Of a stretch of 64,000 nucleotides of DNA, positions 1 through 7,764 are shown piece by piece. This stretch comes from Candidatus Enterococcus leclercqii (GTDB taxonomy: Bacteria; Bacillota; Bacilli; Lactobacillales; Enterococcaceae), in the NCBI RefSeq assembly GCF_009933135.1, contig NZ_MAEH01000014.1:620001-684000 (forward strand). Reading direction: 5' to 3'. The notes under the pieces were generated by a model, which was given only the letters and a program-made list of their open reading frames with translations, was not told the DNA's origin and ran no database searches. Within the stretch, counting starts at the first letter, position 1. Each line of letters opens with the position of its first letter. The position numbers and the translations under genes were made by a program.

Positions 1-343
1 CAAAGCAAAAGATCACGGCAAAGGAAATCAAATAGAAGGGCGCATTCAAAAAGGCCAAAAAATGGTTATTATTGAAGATTTGATTTCTACCGGCGGTTCT
101 GTTTTGGGGACGGCAGAAGCTGCCAAACGTGAAGGGGCAGAAGTTCTAGCGGTAGCTGCCATTTTTACCTATGAATTGCCAAAAGGAAAAGAAAACTTTG
201 AAAAGGCGGGCATTCCGCTTTTGACATTGACTAACTATTCTACGTTGATTCAAGCTGCTTTGGAAACTAATTATATTAATGAAGCAGATCTCGAACTTTT
301 AAAAAAATTCAAGGAAGATCCGAACGGCTGGTTGGCAAATTAA
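1..343 (+). CDS. pyrE: Orotate phosphoribosyltransferase, C-terminal part
   Basis: Transfers the phosphoribosyl group of PRPP to orotate to make OMP in de novo pyrimidine synthesis (cytoplasm). The frame is open from base 2, so the 5' half lies outside the window; about 113 residues are visible of a family length near 210. The PRPP-binding motif EDLISTGGS (bases 74-100) is intact and is preceded by KAKDHGKGN, the usual flexible-loop region of PyrE. Its end at base 343 is followed after about 50 bases by the carbonic anhydrase gene on the same strand, with no terminator between them. It is presumably the last gene of a pyr operon lying to the left. Confidence 0.93.
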   Translation, partial: KAKDHGKGNQIEGRIQKGQKMVIIEDLISTGGSVLGTAEAAKREGAEVLAVAAIFTYELPKGKENFEKAGIPLLTLTNYSTLIQAALETNYINEADLELLKKFKEDPNGWLAN

Positions 344-397
344 GCGGTTTTTGCGGTAAAATGCAGACAACTCTTTTTTACGAAAGGATTGAGGCAG

Positions 398-1114
398 ATG
401 ATTAAACGGAATATGGATGTTCCGTGGAGCTATCAAGGAGAAAATGGTCCCGAACACTGGCACACTTTATGTGACTGGTATCGAGAAGGGGCTGAGTTTG
501 CCTACCAATCACCGATCCATCTTCGACACGAAGGGGCTGTTTCAGGGAAACAGGCTGCTTTTGAGAGCCTGCATTTTTCTTACCGAACCGAACGTTTCAC
601 TGAAAAAGAATTTAAAAATACGATTCACTTTATTCCCTTTGAATGCGAAAGCCATGTGGTTTTTAAAGGTGTGCGCTATGCTCTGACAGATATCCACTAT
701 CACTTGCCAAGTGAGCATTGGATTGACGGTGAGCAAAAGCCGGTGGAAATTCATCTCGTTCATATGAACAATGAAGGAACCAACTTGGTGGTAGGAGTAC
801 TGTGTGAGATTGTTCCAGAAATTTTGGAAGAGGGCCCGTTACGGCAATCAGAAATTTGGGATTTGGATCAGCATTTAGAGGTTTTCGATCCAAGCGTGTT
901 TTTGCCACGATCAAAAAGTCATTTTCACTATGTCGGTTCCTTGACGACTCCACCTACCAAGGGGCCAATCAACTGGTTTGTATTTGACGAGACGACAAAA
1001 CTTTCAAGAGTCTTTTTGTCTCAATTCCAAGAAGAGATTTTGCAAGGAAATAATCGGCCACTTCAAGAGAGTAAAGATCGCAGAATTTATTATTTTGACG
1101 AAGTTGAGGAATAA
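398..1114 (+). CDS. Alpha-class carbonic anhydrase without signal peptide
   Basis: Interconverts CO2 and bicarbonate. The 238-residue protein opens with the family pattern WSYQGENGPEHW. It carries the zinc ligands His100 and His102 (DIHYHLPSEHW) and His119 (VEIHLVH), and ends with the SLTTPPT substrate-pocket motif. The ATG at 398 is preferred over the in-frame TTG at 389, because AAAGGA (383-388) is well spaced only for the ATG. Most bacterial alpha enzymes are exported, but the N-terminus here (MIKRNMDVPW) has no hydrophobic segment, so a cytoplasmic location is inferred. Lying just after pyrE, it could supply bicarbonate for carbamoyl phosphate, which is an inference from position only. 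Confidence 0.9.
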   Translation: MIKRNMDVPWSYQGENGPEHWHTLCDWYREGAEFAYQSPIHLRHEGAVSGKQAAFESLHFSYRTERFTEKEFKNTIHFIPFECESHVVFKGVRYALTDIHYHLPSEHWIDGEQKPVEIHLVHMNNEGTNLVVGVLCEIVPEILEEGPLRQSEIWDLDQHLEVFDPSVFLPRSKSHFHYVGSLTTPPTKGPINWFVFDETTKLSRVFLSQFQEEILQGNNRPLQESKDRRIYYFDEVEE

Positions 1115-1144
1115 AAAAATTCCCGTTGGTCGGTCACAACATAT

Positions 1145-1179
1145 AAAAAAGACTCGGCCCCTGATGATCGAGTCTTTTT
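1145..1179. terminator. Bidirectional intrinsic terminator
   Basis: AAAAAAGACTCG pairs with CGAGTCTTTTT around a 12-base loop, giving A/T tracts on both sides. It sits between the converging carbonic anhydrase and rqcH genes and can serve both strands. Confidence 0.85.
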
Positions 1180-1203
1180 AACGTTCTGTTTGAAAACACA
1201 GGA

Positions 1204-2904
1204 TTATCCTCGAAGTTTAGCTATTTCAGCTTCTTCTGGGGTAACATAAAGGGTTTTCTGATTCTCATAGATGACATACCCTGGTTTGGCACCGTTTGGC
1301 TTACGGATGTATTTCACCTGCACATAGTCAACCGGGACTTGAGCAGAGTTGCGATACTTGGAATAATAAGCCGCCAAATTTGCTGCCTGCATCAGCGTTT
1401 CTTCAGAAGGCGCATCAGTCCGGATGATGACATGAGAGCCTGGGATGTTTTTGGCGTGTAACCAAGTATCCGTCTTGCGAGCCGTTCGCAAAGTCAGTTG
1501 GTCATTTTGCAGATTATTTTTTCCAACCAAGATTTCAGTGCCATCTGAAGCATGAAATACTTCTGGCTGTGAAGGTTTCTCTTTGCGCTTTTTCGGATTA
1601 CGATTTCTGATATAGCCTTGAGCGGTCAATTCTTCGCGAATCACTGATAAATCCATCGGCCCAGCGATTTCTAATTGCGCCAGTACAGATTCCAGATAAG
1701 CGATTTCCGCCTTGGTTTCAGCAATCTGTTGATAGACCAGCTTGACGGCATTTTTAAGCTTTTGATAGCGCGTAAAATACTTCTGGGCATTTTGGTTAGG
1801 AGTCAGCGCCGGATCCAGTTGGATAGACAACAGGCGATCTTCATCGTAATAATTAGCAACTTCGACTGTTTTAGCACCGCGGGGAACTTGATATAAAAAG
1901 GTAGTTAACAGTTCGCCTTTTTGGCGGAAATCTTCGGCATTTTCCGAATCTTTTAAGGTCTGTTCCCGCTTTGCCAGCTTACTGCGGTTGCGCTTCAATT
2001 CATTTTCTACTTTACGAATCAACTCGCCGCCTTGTTGCTTCACACGATCCCGCTCGGCTTTGTCATGATAGAAGGCATCTAAAAGACTGCTGAGAGACTC
2101 ATATTCTTGTGCTTTTTCTGCTGACTCAGCTAAGGATTGAAAAGCCGTGGGTGTGAAAAATTCTTTTTGTCCTACAAGGTAATAAGTAGGCTGTTTTTTC
2201 TGCTGAAGACTTTCAAAAAACTCCTGCCAAACAGGTAATTTTTCATTTGGTCGCTTTAATAGCCGGAAAGCAAGTTCGTCTGCTGTATCACGTCCCAAAC
2301 CTTGGAATTGCTGCTGTAGTGCTTTTCCGGTTAGTTCCGGCAAGCGAGACAATCGCTCAAAAACCTCGTGATCAGAAGCAAGGTAGGGATTGATTGTTTC
2401 TTGTTTGGGCGGCGCGATATATTCGAGGCCTGGAAGGAGTGAGCGGTAAGTATTTTGACTGGAGCCGATATGCTTGATAGCATCCAATATTTTTCCGCTC
2501 TCTTGATTCAGCAGTAAAATCGTACTGTGGCGGCCCATCAATTCCACCACCAAAAGAATGTTTTGAAGATCCCCCAGCTCATCACGACGACTAAAGGTAA
2601 AATGAATCACGCGATCATTGTCAACTTGCTGGATGGCTTCTAAAATGGCACCTTCCAAGTATTTTCTGAGCATCATCACAAAATTAGGTGGGGTGTCTGG
2701 ATTACTATAAGACATATTAGTAATTTGCACTCGTGCATACGCAGGGTGGGCGGACAAAAGTAATTTGCGATTTTTTCCCTGACTGCGGATCACCAGAACG
2801 ACTTCGTTTGGATAGGGTTGGTGGATCTTACTCACCCGACCACTTATGAGAGTCGCCTGCAGTTCATCTACCATTTGATGGGTGAATATTCCGTCAAAGG
2901 ACAT
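1204..2904 (-). CDS. rqcH: RqcH / FbpA, NFACT-family ribosome quality control factor
   Basis: 566 residues, the full family length. In Bacillus subtilis RqcH binds obstructed 50S subunits and recruits tRNA-Ala to add C-terminal alanine tails to stalled chains; older annotations call it a fibronectin-binding protein (FbpA/PavA). The N-terminal NFACT-N domain starts MSFDGIFTHQMVDEL and holds the conserved Asp97-Arg98 pair (VDNDRVIHF) needed for tRNA handling. A long charged coiled-coil region runs from about residue 270 to 430. The NFACT-R domain follows, with DTWLHAKNIPGSHVIIR. There is no signal peptide, which fits the cytoplasmic role. The gene is monocistronic, with a terminator just downstream. 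Confidence 0.93.
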   Translation of the reverse strand: MSFDGIFTHQMVDELQATLISGRVSKIHQPYPNEVVLVIRSQGKNRKLLLSAHPAYARVQITNMSYSNPDTPPNFVMMLRKYLEGAILEAIQQVDNDRVIHFTFSRRDELGDLQNILLVVELMGRHSTILLLNQESGKILDAIKHIGSSQNTYRSLLPGLEYIAPPKQETINPYLASDHEVFERLSRLPELTGKALQQQFQGLGRDTADELAFRLLKRPNEKLPVWQEFFESLQQKKQPTYYLVGQKEFFTPTAFQSLAESAEKAQEYESLSSLLDAFYHDKAERDRVKQQGGELIRKVENELKRNRSKLAKREQTLKDSENAEDFRQKGELLTTFLYQVPRGAKTVEVANYYDEDRLLSIQLDPALTPNQNAQKYFTRYQKLKNAVKLVYQQIAETKAEIAYLESVLAQLEIAGPMDLSVIREELTAQGYIRNRNPKKRKEKPSQPEVFHASDGTEILVGKNNLQNDQLTLRTARKTDTWLHAKNIPGSHVIIRTDAPSEETLMQAANLAAYYSKYRNSAQVPVDYVQVKYIRKPNGAKPGYVIYENQKTLYVTPEEAEIAKLRG

Positions 2905-3029
2905 CAGTCATTCCTCATTTCTATAAAAATCAATAGTTTCGTATTGTCTGTGTGTTGCCTACTAAAAAAGGTGACAAAAGTGGCTGGTTTTAAAGCACAC
3001 CTATTCATTATAAGCGACTTTTCACCAAA

Positions 3030-3060
3030 TAAAAAGAACGGCCCACCGAGAGTAGACCGT
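3030..3060 (-). terminator. Terminator after DUF1622 gene
   Basis: On the minus strand ACGGTCTAC pairs (with G-U pairs) with GGTGGGCCGT and is followed by TTCTTTTTATTT. It lies between the DUF1622 gene and rqcH, so rqcH probably has its own promoter in the roughly 120 bases that remain. Confidence 0.65.
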
Positions 3061-3070
3061 CCACACCTGT

Positions 3071-3484
3071 TCAGCGCAATTTTCGTTGGATTTTTTGCCG
3101 TTCTTCTTGATTGTGTTCTTCTTCGTCCAATGCCTCCTGGATTTCACGATGCAAGAAAAATGAAATCACTGTTCGAATCACGACCACCGCGGCTAGTCGA
3201 AGAATGTCTTCAAAGGTAGGATTGACAATGGATTCAATGATATCGGCAGCAATTAAAATTTCCAAGCTCAATAGAATGTAGCTGCCCAAAAAATTACGAA
3301 TGAAGTTATTGTGCCGTGCAGCCCGAACATGGTCTGGCTGGGTGCATTCTGTTTTGATAAAGTCATAGCCGGAAATCACCACGCCCCAGATCAAAACCAG
3401 GATGGACAGTGTATTGAGGCCGGTCACGATTAATTGAAAAACCGGGCTCATAAAATTCATAATTACATCGGATAAGTGCGTCAT
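3071..3484 (-). CDS. DUF1622-family membrane protein
   Basis: 137 residues with three hydrophobic segments (about residues 14-40, 66-85 and 91-112) and a strongly charged C-terminal tail (EALDEEEHNQEERQKIQRKL). The spacing and the FIRNFLGSYILLSLEILIAAD segment match the small DUF1622 inner-membrane family as I remember it. The function of that family is unknown. It is a single gene with a terminator behind it and the divergent gene at 3785 in front. Confidence 0.7.
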   Translation of the reverse strand: MTHLSDVIMNFMSPVFQLIVTGLNTLSILVLIWGVVISGYDFIKTECTQPDHVRAARHNNFIRNFLGSYILLSLEILIAADIIESIVNPTFEDILRLAAVVVIRTVISFFLHREIQEALDEEEHNQEERQKIQRKLR

Positions 3485-3784
3485 AGTATTCCTCCCACCG
3501 CTGAAAAAATCAGCGAAGCTTTTGTCAAAAAACCTTCGACTTTGTAAAATCGGAGGTCAACAGTCCCTCAGCAGTTATCAGCTGTTTCTCTTTTTTAATC
3601 ATAACCAAACTTGCCTGAGAAAGAAAGTTTTTGCTTGTAACTATTCTTTTTGTATTTTTTGTTTAAAGCGTTTCTCTTTGACCTTGCTCGTTACCGGAGC
3701 AAATGCTAGTATTAAGGATAATCTGATGGAAAAAGGCACGGTTGACCGATAAGTTCAGACCTTGCCGACTACAGGAGGAACACC
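3485..3784. other. Divergent intergenic region, 300 bases
   Basis: Holds the 5' regions of the divergent genes at 3484 (minus) and 3785 (plus). A small hairpin GCTGA/TCAGC lies at about 3500-3515. No ORF with a ribosome-binding site was seen apart from those two genes. Confidence 0.6.
3684..3712 (+). promoter_or_regulatory. Probable promoter of the 3785 gene
   Basis: TTGCTC (3684-3689), a 17-base spacer, and an extended -10 TGC-TAGTAT (3704-3712). The -35 is weak and the extended -10 compensates. The start would lie about 65 bases before the ATG. Confidence 0.45.
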
Positions 3785-4360
3785 ATGGATCGGATAAGAC
3801 GCACCTTGAATGCTGTTAAAAATGGCGTGAGAGATTTCTATGAAGATTTGGAAGGCTGGTTTTATACCAACCAGCGAAGGGGCTTACTAACTTTTGCCGG
3901 CATCTTAGCCTGTGTGGCGCTTTTTTCAGTTTCTATGGTCGTGGCTCAAGCTCGTGTTAGACAATCAGAATATGAAGAAATCATCTACCCAGGCCTGGTT
4001 TCTGAGCGTATGAAGACGATTGAGTATGGCAAAGAGGATCAATGGATTGCTTCAAAAAGTGCGATTTCAGTGATGTTTGCGCCGCCCCACGGTGATGAGC
4101 GCAATCAGGTGGATCATTTACTGGAGCAAAAGCACAAGGAGCTGAATCGCGATTTTTACTACTATCCTCTCGTTTATGACACCGTCAATATCGGAGAAAA
4201 ATACAACATCGATCCTACAAAAGTAACCTTTGTCTTCTTTGAAAAAGGGGTTGAGAAAAATCGTTTGGAATTTTCTAAGCTAACAGACAAAGAATCTTCT
4301 TTCATTCCAGAGCTGAATCGCCTGCCTATGTGGAACATTAAAAGCCTGGATGAGGAATAA
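3785..4360 (+). CDS. Membrane-anchored protein of unknown function, possible thioredoxin-like outer domain
   Basis: 191 residues. A basic, cytosolic N-terminus (about 32 residues) is followed by one membrane segment (about 33-55, GLLTFAGILACVALFSVSMV) and an extracellular domain of about 135 residues. The stretch EKYNIDPTKVTFVFFEKGVE resembles the beta-strand after the active site in thioredoxin-like folds, and ISVMFAPPHGDE sits where the active-site strand would be. There is no cysteine pair, so a redox role is unlikely. An excellent AGGAGG lies 6 bases before the ATG. I do not recognise the family, and the thioredoxin-like reading is a weak guess. It stands alone, upstream of the trp uptake locus. 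Confidence 0.6.
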   Translation: MDRIRRTLNAVKNGVRDFYEDLEGWFYTNQRRGLLTFAGILACVALFSVSMVVAQARVRQSEYEEIIYPGLVSERMKTIEYGKEDQWIASKSAISVMFAPPHGDERNQVDHLLEQKHKELNRDFYYYPLVYDTVNIGEKYNIDPTKVTFVFFEKGVEKNRLEFSKLTDKESSFIPELNRLPMWNIKSLDEE

Positions 4361-4417
4361 TTTTCATTGTCGGGGAACTGGATACTGGTTGATTATTCAG
4401 ATTTTTTCAGAAATTGA

Positions 4418-4446
4418 TTGACGGAAAGATTTTCATAGCGTATTCT
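4418..4446 (+). promoter_or_regulatory. Promoter of the trp uptake leader
   Basis: TTGACG (4418-4423), a 17-base spacer and TATTCT (4441-4446). Transcription would start near 4453, about 30 bases before the leader-peptide ATG. The next sigma-70-type boxes I can see are far away, so the leader and trpXYZ probably share this promoter. Confidence 0.7.
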
Positions 4447-4484
4447 GTTTTTAACAATAATTTATTAAAAGAGGAGTGACCATC

Positions 4485-4544
4485 ATGACAACAACTATTT
4501 TCAACTCAGGACGATCTCAAGCATGGCGTATCTGGCGTAGGTAG
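4485..4544 (+). CDS. Tryptophan leader peptide (19 aa)
   Basis: The ORF encodes MTTTIFNSGRSQAWRIWRR and ends at TAG 4542-4544. It has two Trp codons (4524-4526 and 4533-4535) close to its end, as expected of a transcription-attenuation leader. A strong ribosome-binding site, GAGGAG (4471-4476), sits 8 bases before the ATG. It is followed at once by a set of alternative hairpins and an intrinsic terminator, then by a tryptophan-type ABC transporter. The peptide itself probably has no function; its translation senses charged tRNA-Trp. It is too short for normal gene finding. Confidence 0.8.
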   Translation: MTTTIFNSGRSQAWRIWRR

Positions 4545-4665
4545 TTGTATTGGTGGAGCTTTTTTCCATAGATACAACTTTTTAGAGTATCCTTCTAAAA
4601 TTTGTATCTATGACGGACGATTCGAATTTATTGACCGCATAGACACTATCTATGCGGTTTTTTTC
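4544..4665 (+). promoter_or_regulatory. Trp attenuator: five alternative pairing segments
   Basis: Segment 0 (GTTGTAT, 4544-4550) pairs with part of segment 1 (ATACAAC, 4572-4578). Segment 1 (CATAGATACAA, 4567-4577) pairs with segment 2 (TTGTATCTATG, 4602-4612), extended inside by TTTTAGA/TCTAAAA. Segment 2 (TCTATGACGG) pairs with segment 3 (CCGCATAGA, 4635-4643) with one bulged A. Segment 3 pairs with segment 4 (TCTATGCGG) to form the terminator. Inferred logic: a ribosome stalled at Trp codons leaves segment 0 free, 0:1 forms, 2 is released and 2:3 blocks the terminator. A ribosome reaching the stop codon covers segment 0, so 1:2 and 3:4 form and transcription stops. Confidence 0.7.
4634..4665 (+). 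terminator. Attenuator terminator before trpXYZ
   Basis: ACCGCATAGA (4634-4643) pairs perfectly with TCTATGCGGT (4649-4658) around CACTA and runs into TTTTTTTC. It lies between the leader peptide and trpX. Confidence 0.88.
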
Positions 4666-4783
4666 TTTATCAAAATCGGGGGATAGTGATGAAGGATACT
4701 CAATTTTAAGCTCTGTTGGTAATGTTTCTTTAACAAAGTAACAAGGGTTTATGACGAGAAGGAATAAGAAAGGATGACTAATT

Positions 4784-5812
4784 ATGAAAAATAAAGGACT
4801 TTTGACAGCTGTTGCAGTAATCGTAATCGTATTGGGAGGCTTTGCTCTTTTTCAAGGATTCCAAAAAGACAACAAATCAGCCAAAACCACTACTTCGACA
4901 ACCAGCAATCAGAAGCAATATACAGTAGGAGTACTTCAGCTGATGAGTCACCCGGCATTGGATCAAATTTATGAAGGAATCAAGGAAGGCTTGGCAGAAG
5001 AGGGCTTAAAAGAAGGCGAAAATCTAACAATTAATTTCCAAAATGGTCAAGGTGATCAAAGCAAACTCAACACGATGAGTCAACAACTGGTCCAAGACAA
5101 ATCAGAAGTCTTGATAGGCATTGCAACTCCAGCTGCCCAAGCTCTCGATAACAATGTCAAGAAAAAAGATATACCTATTGTGTTAGGAGCCGTTACCGAT
5201 CCTGAAGGGGCTGGTCTCGTCGCTTCCAATGATGCTCCAGGTGCCAATATCACCGGTGTCTCTGACCAGCCACCCGTAGAAGAAATCATTGCGCTAGCTA
5301 AAAAAATGTTGCCCAACGCTAAAAAAGTTGGAATGCTTTACGCCTCTTCAGAAGCCAACTCGAAGTTCCAAGTGGCCAAAGCCTCTGAAAAAGCCAAAGA
5401 ACTGGGCATGGAAGTTGTCAACAAACCAGTAGCTTCTACAAATGAAGTTGCTCAGACGGTTCAAATTTTAGCCAATGAAGTTGACTTTGTCTTTATTCCT
5501 TTAGACAACACTATTGCCAATGCGATGGAAACCGTTGCACAAGAAGCCGAAAAACAAAAGCTGCCGGTCTTTCCTTCTGTTGAGACTATGGTTCAACAAG
5601 GTGGCGTGGCAACGATTGGGATCAGTCAAAAAGAACTAGGTGTGCAGACGGGAAAAATGGCTGCTCAAATCGTAAAGGGTGAAGCCGAACCAGCAACTAC
5701 GCCGATTTTCACTTTTTCAAAAGGGGAAACCATCATTAACCAAAAACAAGCAGAAGCATTGGAAATCCATCTATCCGATGAGCTGACCAAAGATGCCCGC
5801 TTCACAGAATAA
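4784..5812 (+). CDS. trpX: Tryptophan-type ABC transporter, substrate-binding protein
   Basis: 342 residues of the ABC_sub_bind (PF04392) type. The mature domain starts near residue 45 (YTVGVLQLMSHPALDQIY) and has the family blocks DKSEVLIGIATPAAQAL, DIPIVLGAVTDPEGAGLV and NITGVSDQPPVEE. It would catch the substrate outside the membrane. The N-terminus has a single hydrophobic segment (residues 7-24) but no lipobox cysteine, so it is either anchored by that helix or cleaved, unlike most Gram-positive binding proteins. The tryptophan assignment rests on the TrpXYZ family of streptococci/enterococci and on the Trp-codon leader upstream. AAAGGATGA precedes the ATG. Confidence 0.82.
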   Translation: MKNKGLLTAVAVIVIVLGGFALFQGFQKDNKSAKTTTSTTSNQKQYTVGVLQLMSHPALDQIYEGIKEGLAEEGLKEGENLTINFQNGQGDQSKLNTMSQQLVQDKSEVLIGIATPAAQALDNNVKKKDIPIVLGAVTDPEGAGLVASNDAPGANITGVSDQPPVEEIIALAKKMLPNAKKVGMLYASSEANSKFQVAKASEKAKELGMEVVNKPVASTNEVAQTVQILANEVDFVFIPLDNTIANAMETVAQEAEKQKLPVFPSVETMVQQGGVATIGISQKELGVQTGKMAAQIVKGEAEPATTPIFTFSKGETIINQKQAEALEIHLSDELTKDARFTE

Positions 5813-5911
5813 TCCTGGAGTGTAACTACCACAATAAGTGTGTAGAACTTGTAAAAAAGCAGTTCGCTAAACATGAGCCGCCGCATAATCGGAGACAAGG
5901 GGAGAAAAATT

Positions 5912-6805
5912 ATGATCGTTTCAACAATCGGCCAAGGACTGTTATGGTCGTTACTGGCAATCGGTATCTTTATGACTTATCGGATTTTAAACTTTCCAGA
6001 CATGACTACAGAAGGAACCTTTCCTTTGGGCGGGGCTGTTTGTGTGACGGCCATCACCAATGGCATTCATCCAGTCTTGGCAACACTTTTAGGCGTATTG
6101 GCCGGCATGTGCGCCGGCTTTGTGACTGGGGTGTTATACACGAAGGGTAAGATTCCAGTCATTTTGGCAGGGATTTTGGTTATGTCCGGTTTAAATTCAG
6201 TCATTCTTTATGTGATGAAAAGTCCCAACAAAGGGCTGGGGCATCAATATCCCAAGATTCAGGACTTCTTCACAAAAATGAATCTGCCAGACTACTTTGA
6301 TATTGTCCTTTTAGGCGCATTGTTCGTGGTACTGACGATTGTTTTGCTACTATTTTTCTTCAATACCGATCTGGGGCAAGCTTACATTGCTACCGGTGAC
6401 AATGAAACGATGGCGCGCTCTTTGGGTATCAAAACAGATCGGATGAAAATTTTAGGTTTGACCCTTTCAAACGGAGTTATCGCATTATCCGGCGCGTTGA
6501 TTTCTCAAAATGACGGGTATGCTGATGTTTCAAAAGGCGTGGGAGTCATTGTCATCGGTTTGGCGGCAATTATTATCGGTGAAGTGCTCTTTGGCGAGTT
6601 GACCTTTGCCGAACGATTGATTGCTATCGTCGTAGGCAGCATTATCTACCAACTGATTGTCTTCTTGATTATTTTCGCTGGCTTTGACACGACTTACTTG
6701 AAGATCATCTCTTCAGCTATTCTGGCAGTCTGCTTGATGATTCCACAATTGAAGCAAGCACTGCATCTGAAAACAGGCTTTGAAAAAGAGGAGGCAGGAC
6801 AATGA
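5912..6805 (+). CDS. trpY: Tryptophan-type ABC transporter, permease
   Basis: 297 residues with about eight hydrophobic segments, of the branched-chain amino acid/sugar permease type that pairs with ABC_sub_bind binding proteins. It forms the membrane channel for TrpX and the ATPase. ATG 5912 is chosen because AAGGGGAG (5897-5904) sits 7 bases in front of it; an upstream in-frame ATG at 5873 lacks a site. The coupling region GDNETMARSLGIKTDRMKIL is visible at about residues 167-186. It follows trpX by about 100 bases and overlaps the ATPase gene by 4 bases, so the three are one transcript. Confidence 0.82.
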   Translation: MIVSTIGQGLLWSLLAIGIFMTYRILNFPDMTTEGTFPLGGAVCVTAITNGIHPVLATLLGVLAGMCAGFVTGVLYTKGKIPVILAGILVMSGLNSVILYVMKSPNKGLGHQYPKIQDFFTKMNLPDYFDIVLLGALFVVLTIVLLLFFFNTDLGQAYIATGDNETMARSLGIKTDRMKILGLTLSNGVIALSGALISQNDGYADVSKGVGVIVIGLAAIIIGEVLFGELTFAERLIAIVVGSIIYQLIVFLIIFAGFDTTYLKIISSAILAVCLMIPQLKQALHLKTGFEKEEAGQ

Positions 6806-7566
6806 CTCGTTTAACCATCGAAAAGGGCTACAAAACGATTAAAAACGGAATGGATGAGACGCGTGTCCTGTTAGATCATATTGATTTGACCATCAATCCT
6901 GGGGAATTTGTCACTGTAGTGGGGGGAAACGGTGCTGGTAAGAGTACACTTTTTAACAGCATTGCCGGTACACTGCCGATGACTTCCGGAAAAATACGGA
7001 TCAACGAACACGATGTGACCAGAAGATCAGAAGAGGATCGGGCAAAGTACATCACCCGTGTTTTTCAAGATCCTAAAATGGGGACGGCTCCCCGCATGAC
7101 GGTTGCCGAAAATCTTTTATTGGCTGAAAAACGCGGCCAGCATCGTCTTTTAGCACCTCGAAAGCTCAATGAACGCAAAGAATATTATGGTAAGCTGTGC
7201 CAACGAGTAGGAAACGGCTTGGAAAATCATTTGGATACCCCTACTGGAAATTTGTCTGGCGGGCAGCGTCAGGCATTGAGTCTTTTAATGGCAACTTTAA
7301 CGGAACCAGAATTGCTGCTTTTGGATGAACACACTGCTGCTTTAGATCCCAAAACTTCTAAAAATCTGATGCAGCTCACCAATGACATGGTGACGGATCA
7401 AAACCTCACTTGTTTGATGATCACACATCATATGGAGGATGCTCTGGCATTTGGCAATCGCTTGATCCTGATGAAAAAGGGCAGAATTGCCAAAGACTTG
7501 GATGCAAAAGAAAAGCAAATTCTTACCTTGTCAGAACTATTATTGTTCTTTGAAGACGACTTGTAA
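6802..7566 (+). CDS. trpZ: Tryptophan-type ABC transporter, ATPase
   Basis: 254 residues, cytoplasmic. The Walker A motif is GGNGAGKST (41-49), the signature is LSGGQRQ, Walker B is LLLLDEHTAALD, and the switch histidine is in MITHHMEDAL. The Q-loop is VFQDPKMGT. Walker B has His after the catalytic Glu where Pro is usual, which is common in this sub-family. ATGA overlap with the permease shows translational coupling. No strong terminator is visible after it, but a fresh promoter for the aro operon begins at 7644. Confidence 0.85.
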   Translation: MTRLTIEKGYKTIKNGMDETRVLLDHIDLTINPGEFVTVVGGNGAGKSTLFNSIAGTLPMTSGKIRINEHDVTRRSEEDRAKYITRVFQDPKMGTAPRMTVAENLLLAEKRGQHRLLAPRKLNERKEYYGKLCQRVGNGLENHLDTPTGNLSGGQRQALSLLMATLTEPELLLLDEHTAALDPKTSKNLMQLTNDMVTDQNLTCLMITHHMEDALAFGNRLILMKKGRIAKDLDAKEKQILTLSELLLFFEDDL

Positions 7567-7643
7567 TCGTGAACATCTTCAATGAAAGTAACAGGATTTT
7601 CGGATTCTTTTCTTGAAAAACTGAATATTTCTTGCAAATACTG

Positions 7644-7672
7644 TTGACAGGTGTTTGCAAGGAGTCTATACT
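7644..7672 (+). promoter_or_regulatory. Promoter of the aromatic operon
   Basis: Consensus TTGACA (7644-7649), a 17-base spacer and TATACT (7667-7672). This is the best promoter in the window. Transcription would start near 7679, about 28 bases before the leader-peptide ATG. Confidence 0.88.
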
Positions 7673-7707
7673 GAACTCAACCTTAAACCAGTTTGGAGCG
7701 ATTCTTG

Positions 7708-7764
7708 ATGAAAAGATCATTGACCCCACAACTGAATAAGTATTACTTTAGCTATTTTAGATAG
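7708..7764 (+). CDS. Tyr/Phe leader peptide (18 aa)
   Basis: The ORF encodes MKRSLTPQLNKYYFSYFR and stops at TAG 7762-7764. Five of its last seven residues are Tyr or Phe (codons at 7741, 7744, 7747, 7753 and 7756). GGAG (7695-7698) lies 9 bases before the ATG, and the promoter is 35 bases upstream. It stands before an operon that makes phenylalanine and tyrosine precursors (tyrA and pheA included), with an attenuator between. The design is that of the enterobacterial pheA/pheST leaders; the sequence itself shows the codons and the hairpins, and the stalling role is inferred. Confidence 0.85.
   Translation: MKRSLTPQLNKYYFSYFR

Noticed and set aside
663-953. Minus-strand frame of 96 codons inside the carbonic anhydrase gene
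   Set aside because: A shadow of a clearly real gene; no ribosome-binding site or promoter.
2818-3219. 133-codon plus-strand frame across the rqcH start and DUF1622 gene
   Set aside because: Overlaps the ends of two real genes on the other strand and has no ribosome-binding site.
4541-4660. T-box riboswitch before trpXYZ (GGTGGAGC and ACCGC fragments)
   Set aside because: The conserved T-box core (AGGGTGGNACCGCG) and a Stem I specifier loop are absent. GGTGG is unpaired spacer and ACCGC belongs to the terminator arm. The leader-peptide model explains the structure better.
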